Below, in pieces: positions 24,920-33,401 of a stretch of DNA of 64,000 nucleotides. Source of the stretch: an uncultured Eubacteriales bacterium (GTDB lineage: Bacteria > Bacillota > Clostridia > Oscillospirales > UBA644); NCBI GenBank assembly GCA_934438175.1, contig CAKSBH010000002.1, positions 1 to 64,000 of the forward strand, written 5' to 3'. The translations under genes and the position numbers were made by a program. Under the pieces are notes generated by a model. The model ran no database searches and was not told the origin of the DNA. It was given only the letters and a program-made list of their open reading frames with translations. Position 1 is the first letter of the stretch. Each line of letters starts with the position of its first letter.

Positions 24920-25207
24920 ATGTTCCGACATCTTGTTCTGTATCGGGTTCCGAACCCTGCCGACGCCGCCGAAATGAAACGCCGGTTTGAAACCATGCCC
25001 GAAAAGATTCCGCAGATCGTCACGCTGGAAAGCGGGCTGGACGACCTGCATTCGCCCCGGTCTTTTGATGTATCGCTGGTGATGACCTTCCGCAACCGGG
25101 AAGATTATCTCGCCTACAAGGATCACCCCTATCACAGGCAATTCGTGATGCCGTTTGTGCACAGCGTAACCGAACAGGCCGTTTCGACGGATTATGAAGT
25201 GAAATAA
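24920..25207 (+). CDS. Dabb (stress-responsive A/B barrel) domain protein
   Basis: The 95-residue protein begins MFRHLVLYRV, the first strand of the dimeric alpha/beta-barrel Dabb fold, and has the later conserved-looking segment DYLAYKDHPYHRQFV with a His typical of the family. Dabb proteins form small barrels; enzymatic roles are known only for some. AAAGGAG lies seven bases before ATG 24920, which excludes the longer upstream frame. It is monocistronic between a promoter and a terminator. Confidence 0.85.
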   Translation: MFRHLVLYRVPNPADAAEMKRRFETMPEKIPQIVTLESGLDDLHSPRSFDVSLVMTFRNREDYLAYKDHPYHRQFVMPFVHSVTEQAVSTDYEVK

Positions 25208-25216
25208 ATGCGGAAA

Positions 25217-25247
25217 GAGCCCGGGAATCCCGGGCTCCTGTTTTTTT
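25217..25247. terminator. Bidirectional terminator between Dabb gene and rpmB
   Basis: A palindrome with GAGCCCGGG at 25217-25225 and its complement ending at 25237, followed by a seven-T run at 25241-25247. On the minus strand TTT follows, so it may also end rpmB. Confidence 0.75.
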
Positions 25248-25265
25248 CTTTTCTTTCGGTCCGAC

Positions 25266-25454
25266 TCAGACAGTTCTCTGAACTTTACCGGAACGCAGAC
25301 AGTCTGTGCAAGCATAAACGTGCGTAACAGAGCCGTTTACAACCGCCTTAACTCTTCTTACGTTTGCCTTCCATGTTCTGTTGGAACGTCTGTGGGAGTG
25401 AGAGACTTTTATTCCGAAGGAAACACCTTTTCCGCAAAAATCACACTTTGCCAT
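25266..25454 (-). CDS. rpmB: Ribosomal protein L28 (RpmB)
   Basis: A 62-residue component of the large ribosomal subunit, matching L28 by the start MAKCDFCGKGVSFGIKVSHS and the basic segment RTWKANVRRVK. It carries two CxxC pairs (CDFC and CTDC), so this is the zinc-binding form. The ribosome site GGAGGTG precedes the ATG. It has its own promoter and terminator. Confidence 0.96.
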   Translation of the reverse strand: MAKCDFCGKGVSFGIKVSHSHRRSNRTWKANVRRVKAVVNGSVTHVYACTDCLRSGKVQRTV

Positions 25455-25510
25455 AAACCAACACCTCCATTACCGCAGTATTTTCGAATGCAAAGCACAT
25501 CCGGAAAAAT

Positions 25511-25539
25511 ATTATAACAGAAAACACGAAAAAAATCAA
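25511..25539 (-). promoter_or_regulatory. rpmB promoter
   Basis: Minus-strand TTGATT (25534-25539) and TATAAT (25511-25516), 17-base spacer. It sits in the gap after the U32 peptidase gene, which has no obvious terminator of its own. Confidence 0.7.
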
Positions 25540-25564
25540 GCCCTTTTTCAAAGTTTTTTGTTTT

Positions 25565-27562
25565 TTACACCTTTTTGTTGTACAAGCCGCGGGTAAATCC
25601 GACTTCCGGCATCGGTTCCCCCGCTTCAAAACGCCGGAGCACCTCATCGCATTCCGCCATGGGCTCGTCCGTGAACAGAAGCCGCACGGCTCCGCACCCG
25701 GAAAAATCCCGGTCTGCCATATACAGCCGATCACTGTTCCACAGCCGGTTGCGGCATTTGGGCAGGCAGGTAACCAGAAATTTCCGCCCGGTCCGATCTG
25801 CCAGGTAAAACGGCTTCCCGCACGTCTTTTGTTTGACGCAGTTTTCCGTCACCATAAACGGCAGCCGTCCGTATACGATTGCCGTGCAGAAGGCGTCGGC
25901 GGCATCCCGCAGCTGTGCAAGATTCATCTCAAACGAAAGTGTGCAGGAGGAAAGTCCGAGCGTTTTGCACTGCTCTGCCGAAAGGCGGTTGAAAACATTC
26001 AGCCCGTAATCGCCGTGCGCCCGCAGTCCGGCTTCCCGGACAGCGGAAATCTGCCCGAGATTTCCCACCAGAACATCCTGCACACCATGCTCCGCAGCTT
26101 CGGCAAGATCCCGGCGAAGCTGCAGGCGTTCATCATCCGTAACAACCGGAGAAAGCGCAACTCCCACCCGGTTCCCGAACCTGCCGCAAAGCGGTCCGAA
26201 CGATTTTTTGTGAACTTCGGTCAAAGGGACCCAGATGCGGGAAAGCGTCTCCGCTTTTGGCGGAATCTGTGAAACCGACAAAAACCAACCCTCCATCCGG
26301 GGCAAAGCCGTGTTCTTCATGTTTTGAGGAAAACACACCGGAGAAGAATCCGAAAAGGTATACGGCCGCACCAACCGCATCTGTGTCAGATGCTCCAGCA
26401 ACCGGCGGCGGGACGCATTCATCTGCGCGGCAGGCAAAAACAGCAGGTCCGTTCCGTTCAGAGTCAGATTCCGCAACGTATAGACCGTATCGCCCAGCCG
26501 TCCGAAGCAGTTCTTTGCATCGTCCTCGGTCAGAGGGTGGGACTGTGCTTCCTGAGCCGGAAGCTCGTCCTCCGCCGCATAGCCATCCTCCGTCTCCGCA
26601 CGGACCGTAATTGTTCCGGCGGGCGTCGCCGTCAGCGAAAGATCCAAAAAGAATCTTTTATACTCTTTTTTCTCCACGCGTGGAGTTTCGGTCGTTTCCG
26701 AGCGTACGCCGAACATTTCCGGACCTTTCCGATCCCGATAATACCCGTCGGTAAACCCTCCCCGGCTGAACACGCCGGCAAGATACCGTTCCGTTTCTTC
26801 CCCATACGGCTTGCCGTGTTTGCGATCGGCATACGCCCTGGTCACGGCATATACATACGACGGAGATTTCATCCGTCCCTCAATCTTCACGCAGGACACG
26901 CCGAGAGAGGCAATGTCGTCCAGGTCTTTCAGCAGGCAAAGATCTTTCAGCGAAAGCGCATATCCACCCGCATACGGCAACCGGCACGGCTGGGCGCACC
27001 GTCCGCGGTTTCCGCTTCGCGCACCGATGACACTGCTCATATAGCATTGCCCGCTGTAGCACATGCACAGAGCGCCATGAACAAAAATCTCTGTTTCAAT
27101 GGGAGAATGCGCCGTAATATAAGCAATGTTGCTGCGGGAAAGTTCCCGGGAAAGAACAACGCGGGAAAAGCCGAGATCCGCCATTCGCTCCGCACCTTCC
27201 AGAGAATGGATGGTCAGCTGCGTGGAAGCGTGCAGCGGTACATCGGTACAGCGGGAGAGTTCCCGTGCCAGACCGAGATCCTGTACAATCAGAGCATCCG
27301 CCCCGGCTTCAACCAGTTGTTGCGCCGTACGCAGCGCCCCGTCCAGTTCCCGGTCGGAGACCAGCGTGTTCAGCGTTGCATGCACCGACACCCCGCGTTC
27401 GTGACAAAGCCGGATCCCTTCCCGCATTTCTTCTTCCGTAAAATTGGCGGCACCCATGCGGGCGTTGAAGGCCGGTGCACCGAAATAGACGGCATCCGCA
27501 CCTCCGGCAACCGCCGCCTGCAGGGCAGGAAACGACCCGGCGGGAGAAAGAATCTGCATCAT
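25565..27562 (-). CDS. U32 family peptidase / RlhA-like protein
   Basis: A 665-residue protein with the U32 domain in the first half: ILSPAGSFPALQAAVAGGAD at the start, FVHGALCMCYSGQCYMS, and a cysteine cluster in GNRGRCAQPCRLPY that may hold a metal or Fe-S centre. The C-terminal half resembles the DUF3656 extension. Members are annotated as collagenase-like peptidases, but several act in RNA hydroxylation (RlhA), so protease activity should not be assumed. The start at 27562 overlaps the zapA stop, with GGAG five bases upstream. It is last in the WG-zapA-U32 operon. Confidence 0.9.
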   Translation of the reverse strand: MMQILSPAGSFPALQAAVAGGADAVYFGAPAFNARMGAANFTEEEMREGIRLCHERGVSVHATLNTLVSDRELDGALRTAQQLVEAGADALIVQDLGLARELSRCTDVPLHASTQLTIHSLEGAERMADLGFSRVVLSRELSRSNIAYITAHSPIETEIFVHGALCMCYSGQCYMSSVIGARSGNRGRCAQPCRLPYAGGYALSLKDLCLLKDLDDIASLGVSCVKIEGRMKSPSYVYAVTRAYADRKHGKPYGEETERYLAGVFSRGGFTDGYYRDRKGPEMFGVRSETTETPRVEKKEYKRFFLDLSLTATPAGTITVRAETEDGYAAEDELPAQEAQSHPLTEDDAKNCFGRLGDTVYTLRNLTLNGTDLLFLPAAQMNASRRRLLEHLTQMRLVRPYTFSDSSPVCFPQNMKNTALPRMEGWFLSVSQIPPKAETLSRIWVPLTEVHKKSFGPLCGRFGNRVGVALSPVVTDDERLQLRRDLAEAAEHGVQDVLVGNLGQISAVREAGLRAHGDYGLNVFNRLSAEQCKTLGLSSCTLSFEMNLAQLRDAADAFCTAIVYGRLPFMVTENCVKQKTCGKPFYLADRTGRKFLVTCLPKCRNRLWNSDRLYMADRDFSGCGAVRLLFTDEPMAECDEVLRRFEAGEPMPEVGFTRGLYNKKV

Positions 27563-27909
27563 CGGTTCTCCGTTGCCCGGTCGATTTTCAAATCCAGAAT
27601 CTGCCGCTTCAGCGAAGAGACCTCTTCGGAAAGAGCATGGCATTCGGCATTCAGCCGTGCATATTCCTCCGCAAGACGGTCGTTTTCCGAGCGGAAGGAT
27701 TCCCGTTCTTCCCGCACTTTTTTCAGTTCGTCGCAAAGCCCAAGACCGACAAGAAGAGCCGCCTTGTGAACCGGGATGTTTCCGGCACCCATCACCGTGC
27801 GCATACGCTCCCGCAGATCTTCAACCATGCCGTCCGTATACGATGTACTTTCCGTTGTGCGGAACGAAAGCTCAACCCCACAGATATTCGTGCGATAAAT
27901 GTCATCCAT
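27559..27909 (-). CDS. zapA: ZapA-like cell division protein
   Basis: The 116-residue protein has the ZapA N-terminal head (YRTNICGVELSFRTTES, ending in KAALLVGLGLCDEL) followed by a long coiled coil (about residues 62-110, rich in Glu, Arg and Leu). ZapA binds and bundles FtsZ at the division ring. AAAGGGG lies upstream of the ATG. It is 15 bases after the WG-repeat gene, and its stop overlaps the U32 start. The coiled coil is a little longer than in short ZapA proteins. Confidence 0.85.
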   Translation of the reverse strand: MDDIYRTNICGVELSFRTTESTSYTDGMVEDLRERMRTVMGAGNIPVHKAALLVGLGLCDELKKVREERESFRSENDRLAEEYARLNAECHALSEEVSSLKRQILDLKIDRATENR

Positions 27910-27924
27910 ACCCGTCTGCCCCTT

Positions 27925-29091
27925 TCAATTACCCGTCGCTTTGACGTAAGAATATTTTCCGCGGCTGCAAACCAGAGCACATCCGTCGGAGAACGGTCCC
28001 GCCTTGTCCCATTTTGCATTCAGAACCAAGGTCCCGTCGGTGTTGATGTACCCCCAGCGGGAACCAATCTGAACCGCCGCATAGCCGCCGGAAAAATCCC
28101 GGGCGCCGTCATAGGTCAACGCGATTGCCTCCCTGCCGGATGTGTTCAGAAAGCCCCAGACCGTTTTTCCGTCTTCGTTTTCCTTTGCCACCCGTGCCAG
28201 ATTTTCGGAAAAATCATACGCATAGGGATAGACCTGCTGAACCAGAACCGAACCGTCACTTCGGATATAACCGAATTTGCTTTTCTCGGCGGCAACCGGC
28301 AACTCGGTCCTTGCCAGTCCGCATGAAAAACCGTATACGCGATAGTAAGTCGGCTCAATCACCCGCTTGCCGGAGGTATCCAGATATCCCCACAGGTACG
28401 TGGTATCGTCAACCTTTTCCCGGAAGGCGGCAAGTCCCTCGGAAAACGGAAGAAGATCGGTATATTCCGCCGGGATTGCCACCGTACCGTCCGTGGCAAG
28501 GAAGCCGCTTTTCCCGTTTGTTCCGGATCCGAAAAATTCCGCGTAATTCTCAGAAAAGGCACAGCCCTCATGATAGATGAAATCCGTCACCGGCGTTCCG
28601 TCCGCATTCAGATACCCGTAAAGTCCATCCTTTTTCACGGCGGCAAGTCCGCAGGAGTATGAGCCGGCATCTTCATATTCAAACGCCGTAATCTCCTTGC
28701 CGGTCGTATCGATAAATCCGTAAAAATTTCCCTTCCGAACCGCGGCGCGCCCCTCCCGGAACGGATATGCAACATCGTAGAGGTTCCTCACAACCACGTT
28801 GCCGGTTCTGTCAATATACCCATATTTTCCGTTGTACTGAACCGCACAGAGCCCTTCCGAAAAGTTCCCGGCATCGGAAAAGGAATAATCCACGACAAGC
28901 TCGCCGTTTGTGTTGATAAAACCCCATTTTCCGTCTTTTTTCACAGCCGCCATACCATCGGAAAAATCCCGGGCAGCTGTCCATTCCCAGTTGCCCAACT
29001 GCATAAAACCGGACTCTGTCACACGGGGCATGCACGAACAAAGCCCCAGTACCAGCACCAGCATCAAAAACACTCCGATTGCTTTTTTCAT
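27925..29091 (-). CDS. WG-repeat lipoprotein
   Basis: A 388-residue protein with a lipoprotein signal (MKKAIGVFLML... with lipobox LCSC), followed by about ten WG repeats of the type KWGFINTNGELV, each preceded by a FSEGLAAV-like segment. WG repeats form beta-propeller-like or beta-rich surfaces of unknown ligand. It is probably membrane-anchored outside the cell. AAAGGAGAG lies before ATG 29091, so the longer upstream frame is not used. It heads the WG-zapA-U32 operon. Confidence 0.85.
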   Translation of the reverse strand: MKKAIGVFLMLVLVLGLCSCMPRVTESGFMQLGNWEWTAARDFSDGMAAVKKDGKWGFINTNGELVVDYSFSDAGNFSEGLCAVQYNGKYGYIDRTGNVVVRNLYDVAYPFREGRAAVRKGNFYGFIDTTGKEITAFEYEDAGSYSCGLAAVKKDGLYGYLNADGTPVTDFIYHEGCAFSENYAEFFGSGTNGKSGFLATDGTVAIPAEYTDLLPFSEGLAAFREKVDDTTYLWGYLDTSGKRVIEPTYYRVYGFSCGLARTELPVAAEKSKFGYIRSDGSVLVQQVYPYAYDFSENLARVAKENEDGKTVWGFLNTSGREAIALTYDGARDFSGGYAAVQIGSRWGYINTDGTLVLNAKWDKAGPFSDGCALVCSRGKYSYVKATGN

Positions 29092-29122
29092 AAAAGGGCT
29101 CTCCTTTTTTCGGCTTTTTTTC

Positions 29123-29151
29123 AGTATAACACAGATCCCCCGGATTTTCAA
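29123..29151 (-). promoter_or_regulatory. Promoter of the WG-zapA-U32 operon
   Basis: Minus-strand TTGAAA (29146-29151) and TATACT (29123-29128), 17-base spacer. Confidence 0.7.
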
Positions 29152-29225
29152 GCGTCACGGAGGAATTTCCGTTTTGCGCCGCAAACGGCGTCGAAAAACG
29201 AACACAAAAAATTCTGCGATGCCTA

Positions 29226-29254
29226 TTGACCGCTGCGGAATTTCGTGATATATT
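29226..29254 (+). promoter_or_regulatory. Promoter of the 11-gene dprA-topA-rnc operon
   Basis: TTGACC (29226-29231) and TATATT (29249-29254), 17-base spacer, about 40 bases before the first ATG. Confidence 0.65.
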
Positions 29255-29294
29255 ATAAGGTATGAAAATTTGGTTTCCGGAAAGGAGGTTGCGC

Positions 29295-30026
29295 ATGAGT
29301 CCCGTACGTTCTCTGACCAGTCGTCAGAATCCCCGTGTCGCCGCCGTCTGTGCGCTTCGCAAAAACCCGTCTGCCGATGCGTTTTTGCTGGAAGGACAGA
29401 AGTTTGTCTGCGATGCGGAAGCATCCATCCGGGAACTCTACACCTCCACACCCGACAAATACCGCCCACTGATCGACCGGCTTTCGGCACGGGACATCCC
29501 CGTTTTCGCCGTCAGTCAGCCGGTGGCGGAAAAACTCTGCGTCACCGGAACGGATCTTCTCGCCGTTGTTTCGGCACAGGAATGTCCGCTTCCGCAGCGG
29601 CTTGTTCTGCTGGACGATGTGCAGGATCCCGGCAACGTAGGAACCATTCTGCGGACGGCGCTTGCCTTTGACTACGGATGCATTCTGTCTCCGGGCTGCG
29701 CCAATCCGTATTCTTCCAAAGTCATTCAGAGCTCCGCAGGAGCCGTTCTTTCCGTCCCGCTTCGCCGTGAAGACCCGCAAAAGGCCGTCCGGAAACTGAA
29801 AGAAAACGGCTTTACGGTTCTGTCCGCCGAACTGGACGAAACCGCCAAAACACCCGCGGAACATTCCAACTGCCCGCCTCTTGCCCTCATCATCGGAAAC
29901 GAGGGAAACGGAGTTTCTCCCCTTCTTTCCGCACAGGCGGACGGTAAGGTCTACATTCCCATCCGCAACACCAACTCTCTGAACGCCGCCGTTGCCGCAG
30001 GCATTCTGATGGAACGGTTCCGTTAA
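29295..30026 (+). CDS. SpoU/TrmH-family RNA methyltransferase
   Basis: A 243-residue protein with an N-terminal substrate-binding domain (LTSRQNPRVAAVCAL, FLLEGQKFVCDA) and a SPOUT methyltransferase domain with the knot motifs LDDVQDPGNVGTILRTA, ALIIGNEGNGVS and IPIRNTNSLNAAVAAGI. It would methylate 2'-O positions of rRNA or tRNA using S-adenosylmethionine; the exact target is unknown. AAAGGAGG lies six bases before ATG 29295. It is the first gene of a long operon. Confidence 0.92.
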   Translation: MSPVRSLTSRQNPRVAAVCALRKNPSADAFLLEGQKFVCDAEASIRELYTSTPDKYRPLIDRLSARDIPVFAVSQPVAEKLCVTGTDLLAVVSAQECPLPQRLVLLDDVQDPGNVGTILRTALAFDYGCILSPGCANPYSSKVIQSSAGAVLSVPLRREDPQKAVRKLKENGFTVLSAELDETAKTPAEHSNCPPLALIIGNEGNGVSPLLSAQADGKVYIPIRNTNSLNAAVAAGILMERFR

Positions 30027-30041
30027 GGAGGAACAGGCAGA

Positions 30042-31202
30042 ATGAACGGACAAAACGCTCTTTGCTCTTTATGGATGCTGTCGCGGGCCCCTCTCTGGAG
30101 CAGGGTTCACACCCGATTGCTTTCCCGTTACGGATCTCCGGAGGAGGTTTATGCAGCCGCTGTCCGGAAAGCGCTAGATCCGACATGCTTTTCCGCCGAA
30201 GAAATTGCCCGCTTCTGCGATCCGGATCTGTTTGCCGCAAAAGAACAGCAGACCGCTTGCCGCAACCGGAACATCAATCTGATTGCCTACGGAGATCCGG
30301 ACTATCCCGTCTTTTTGCGTGAAATTGCAGATCCTCCGGTTCTTTTGTTTGCCAAAGGCACGGTTCCGGACACCTTCGGCAGCCCATCCATCACCATTGT
30401 CGGCACACGGAACTGCTCGGATATCGGAAAACGGCTGACGGCACGCCTTGCCTATGATCTTTCCCGGCTTGGTTTTACGGTCGTAAGCGGGATGGCTCGC
30501 GGCATTGATACCTATGCCCACAAGGGCTGCCTGATGGCAAACCGGTCTCCTACCGTTGCCGTACTTGCCGGCTCGGTCGAGGATGTTTATCCGGCAGAAA
30601 ACCGGCAGCTTTATGAATTGATTTGTCAGAACGGTGCCGTTGTCAGTGAAGTCCCTCCCGGTTCCCGCATCGGAAAATGGGCGTTTCATCAGAGAAACCG
30701 GGTTCTCAGCGGTCTGACGTTCGCCACGGTCGTGGTGGAATCCGGGATCCGGGGCGGCAGCATGATTACGGCTCACCATGCTCTGGAACAGAATCGCACG
30801 GTCTTTGCCGTTCCCGGCGCCCCGTCGGCACAGAAGAGCGAAGGAACCAATCTGCTGATCAAAAGCGGTGCCATGCTGTGCAGCGACCTCAACGACATTC
30901 TCAACGAATACCGGCTGATGTTCCACGAAACGATCGACACCGTTGATGTTGCCGCCATGCGCAGACGCGCGGCAAATTCCCGCGCCGCACGGCAGAAGGA
31001 CCTGCAGGAGCGGCTTCGGCTTCTGGATGAGGACGGCAAGCGGATCTATGAGGCGCTTGCTCCGGACGGACAGACCGCCGATGGACTGTGTGAGATTACG
31101 GCGCTTCCTCTTTTTGAGATCATCTCCCGTCTCCAGGATATGGAGTTCAAGGATCTGGTCGAACAGATCCCGGGTGGCATCTATATACAAAAACAGATTT
31201 AA
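30042..31202 (+). CDS. dprA: DNA-processing protein DprA
   Basis: DprA binds incoming single-stranded DNA and loads RecA during natural transformation. The 386-residue protein has an N-terminal SAM-like helical domain, the central Rossmann-like domain (ITIVGTRNCSDIG, VSGMARGIDTYAH, VYPAENRQLY) and a C-terminal winged-helix region (YEALAPDGQTADGLCEIT). AAGGAGG lies before the ATG. It is 15 bases after the methyltransferase gene and 15 before topA, the usual dprA-topA neighbourhood in Bacillota. Confidence 0.94.
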   Translation: MNGQNALCSLWMLSRAPLWSRVHTRLLSRYGSPEEVYAAAVRKALDPTCFSAEEIARFCDPDLFAAKEQQTACRNRNINLIAYGDPDYPVFLREIADPPVLLFAKGTVPDTFGSPSITIVGTRNCSDIGKRLTARLAYDLSRLGFTVVSGMARGIDTYAHKGCLMANRSPTVAVLAGSVEDVYPAENRQLYELICQNGAVVSEVPPGSRIGKWAFHQRNRVLSGLTFATVVVESGIRGGSMITAHHALEQNRTVFAVPGAPSAQKSEGTNLLIKSGAMLCSDLNDILNEYRLMFHETIDTVDVAAMRRRAANSRAARQKDLQERLRLLDEDGKRIYEALAPDGQTADGLCEITALPLFEIISRLQDMEFKDLVEQIPGGIYIQKQI

Positions 31203-31217
31203 GGAGAATTATACGCA

Positions 31218-33401
31218 ATGCCCCAGAAAAAGAAAACCGCAACAGGTACAGCACGCGCAACAAAAAAGAAAGCCGTTGAAGCGACCTCCGCTTCCGACGC
31301 AAAAAATCTTGTCATTGTGGAATCTCCGTCCAAAGCAAAAACCATTCAGAAATATCTGAACGACAAATTCGGAAAGAACTACCGGGTTTTGTCCTCCAAA
31401 GGGCATATTGCCGATCTTCCGCAATCCAAACTGGGGGTAGACATCCAAAACGATTTTACCCCCGAATACACGATTCCCCGCAAGGACGGAAAGCCCGCTC
31501 TTCTTCATGCCCTCAAAAAAGCGGCTTCCGAAAGCGAGCACGTCTATCTTGCAACGGACCCTGACCGTGAGGGAGAAGCCATTGCCTGGCATCTGGCACG
31601 GCTGCTCGGACTGGACATGAACGGAGACATCCGCGTTGCGTTTGACGCCATCACCAAAAACGTGGTTACGAAAAAAATTCAGGAACCCCGAAAAATCGAC
31701 ATGAACACGGTCAACGCCCAACAGGCGCGCCGTGTACTGGACCGGCTGGTGGGCTATAAACTCAGCCCGTTTTTGTGGAAAAAAGTAAAGCACGGCCTTT
31801 CCGCAGGACGTGTTCAGTCGGTTGCCACCCGGATGGTGGTTGACCGGGAACGGGAGATCCGCGCCTTTGTTCCGGAAGAATACTGGACACTGAACGCCGT
31901 CTTTGCCAACGGAGCAAAAACTTATCGGGCGGCCTTTTACGGAACCGCAGCGAAAAAGATTGCCATCCGCAACGAAGAACAGCTGAACGGAATTCTGTCG
32001 GATATCGACGGTGCCCAATATACCGTGGTATCGCTCAAAAATCAGCCCCGCACCAAAGCCCCGAAGCCGCCGTTTACCACCAGTTCGCTTCAGCAGGACG
32101 CCTCGGCACGACTGAACATGCGCCCCAGCAAGACCATGAGCGTGGCACAAGCACTGTACGAAGGCGTCAGCATCAAGGGGATCGGGCTGACCGGTCTGAT
32201 TACCTATATGAGAACCGATTCGCTGCGCATTTCTCCGGAAGCATCTGCCATGGCAAAAGAAGTCATTCTCTCGCTGTTCGGCGCCGACGCCTACCCCGAA
32301 AAGCCCCGCGTCTACAAAGCAAAAAGCAACGCGCAGGACGCACACGAAGCCATCCGTCCCACCAATGCGGAACTGACGCCGGAGCGGGTGAAGGAAAGCC
32401 TGACAAACGAACAGTACCGGCTGTATAAGCTGATCTGGGACCGCTTTATGGCAAGCCAGATGGCAAATGCACAATACGAGGTACGCAACGTCGACATCGG
32501 TGCCGGGAAATATATCTTCAAAGCCACACATGCCAAACTGGTAAAAAAGGGCTTTACCGTTCTGTACAATTACGCGGAGGAGGACGAGGGCGAACCCTCG
32601 GCGCTTCCGGCAAACATCCGGGAAGGGGATGTTCTGGATTTCCGTTCGCTGGAAAAAGAGCAGAAATTCACCCAGCCCCCGTCCCGCTACACCGAAGCGT
32701 CGCTCATCAAGGCGTTGGAAGAAAACGGAATCGGACGTCCGTCCACGTTTGCGACCATCGTCAGCACCATCATTGAACGCGGTTATGTGGATCGCAGCGG
32801 CAAAGTCCTGTCTCCCACCCAGACCGGCGAAGTCACCACCGACCTGATGATTGAATATTTCCCGGATATTGTCGACATGGAATTCACCGCCGACATGGAG
32901 CACCAGCTTGACCGCATTGCCCATGCGGAAAAAACGTATCTCGAAACGATGCAGAATTTCTACGGCGGTTTTGAGCATACGCTGGAAGAAGCGGAAAAAA
33001 AGACCGAAGGCATGCACATCCGCATTCCGGAAGAAGAAAGTGATGTCATCTGCGAAAAATGCGGCGCACGCATGGTCTATCGCAACGGCGCGTACGGAAA
33101 ATTCCTTGCCTGCCCCAACTTCCCGCAATGCAAAAACACCAAGTCCATTCTCACCTATGCGGACGGTTCCTGCCCCAAATGCGGAAAACCGCTGATCGCC
33201 CGCAAAACACGCAAAGGCAAAACATTCTACGCATGCGAAGACAAAGACGGATGTAACTTCATGACCTGGGATACTCCCACCAAAAAAACATGCCCTCAGT
33301 GCGGAAAAACGCTGTTCCGCCATGTGGGAAGACAGCTGGTCTGTCTGAACGAGAGCTGCGGCTATACCGCAAAAGCAGAAAAGACGGAAGAAGACAAATG
33401 A
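31218..33401 (+). CDS. topA: DNA topoisomerase I (TopA)
   Basis: Relaxes negative supercoils by cutting one DNA strand. The 727-residue protein has the Toprim domain (NLVIVESPSKAKTI, then ATDPDREGEAIAWHL), the catalytic Tyr at residue 330 in LITYMRTDSL, and C-terminal zinc-finger modules (CEKCGARM, CPKCGKPL, CPQCGKTL). A basic Lys/Ala-rich tail precedes the Toprim domain. AAGGAG lies before the ATG. The ATGA overlap with trmFO indicates coupling. Confidence 0.96.
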   Translation: MPQKKKTATGTARATKKKAVEATSASDAKNLVIVESPSKAKTIQKYLNDKFGKNYRVLSSKGHIADLPQSKLGVDIQNDFTPEYTIPRKDGKPALLHALKKAASESEHVYLATDPDREGEAIAWHLARLLGLDMNGDIRVAFDAITKNVVTKKIQEPRKIDMNTVNAQQARRVLDRLVGYKLSPFLWKKVKHGLSAGRVQSVATRMVVDREREIRAFVPEEYWTLNAVFANGAKTYRAAFYGTAAKKIAIRNEEQLNGILSDIDGAQYTVVSLKNQPRTKAPKPPFTTSSLQQDASARLNMRPSKTMSVAQALYEGVSIKGIGLTGLITYMRTDSLRISPEASAMAKEVILSLFGADAYPEKPRVYKAKSNAQDAHEAIRPTNAELTPERVKESLTNEQYRLYKLIWDRFMASQMANAQYEVRNVDIGAGKYIFKATHAKLVKKGFTVLYNYAEEDEGEPSALPANIREGDVLDFRSLEKEQKFTQPPSRYTEASLIKALEENGIGRPSTFATIVSTIIERGYVDRSGKVLSPTQTGEVTTDLMIEYFPDIVDMEFTADMEHQLDRIAHAEKTYLETMQNFYGGFEHTLEEAEKKTEGMHIRIPEEESDVICEKCGARMVYRNGAYGKFLACPNFPQCKNTKSILTYADGSCPKCGKPLIARKTRKGKTFYACEDKDGCNFMTWDTPTKKTCPQCGKTLFRHVGRQLVCLNESCGYTAKAEKTEEDK

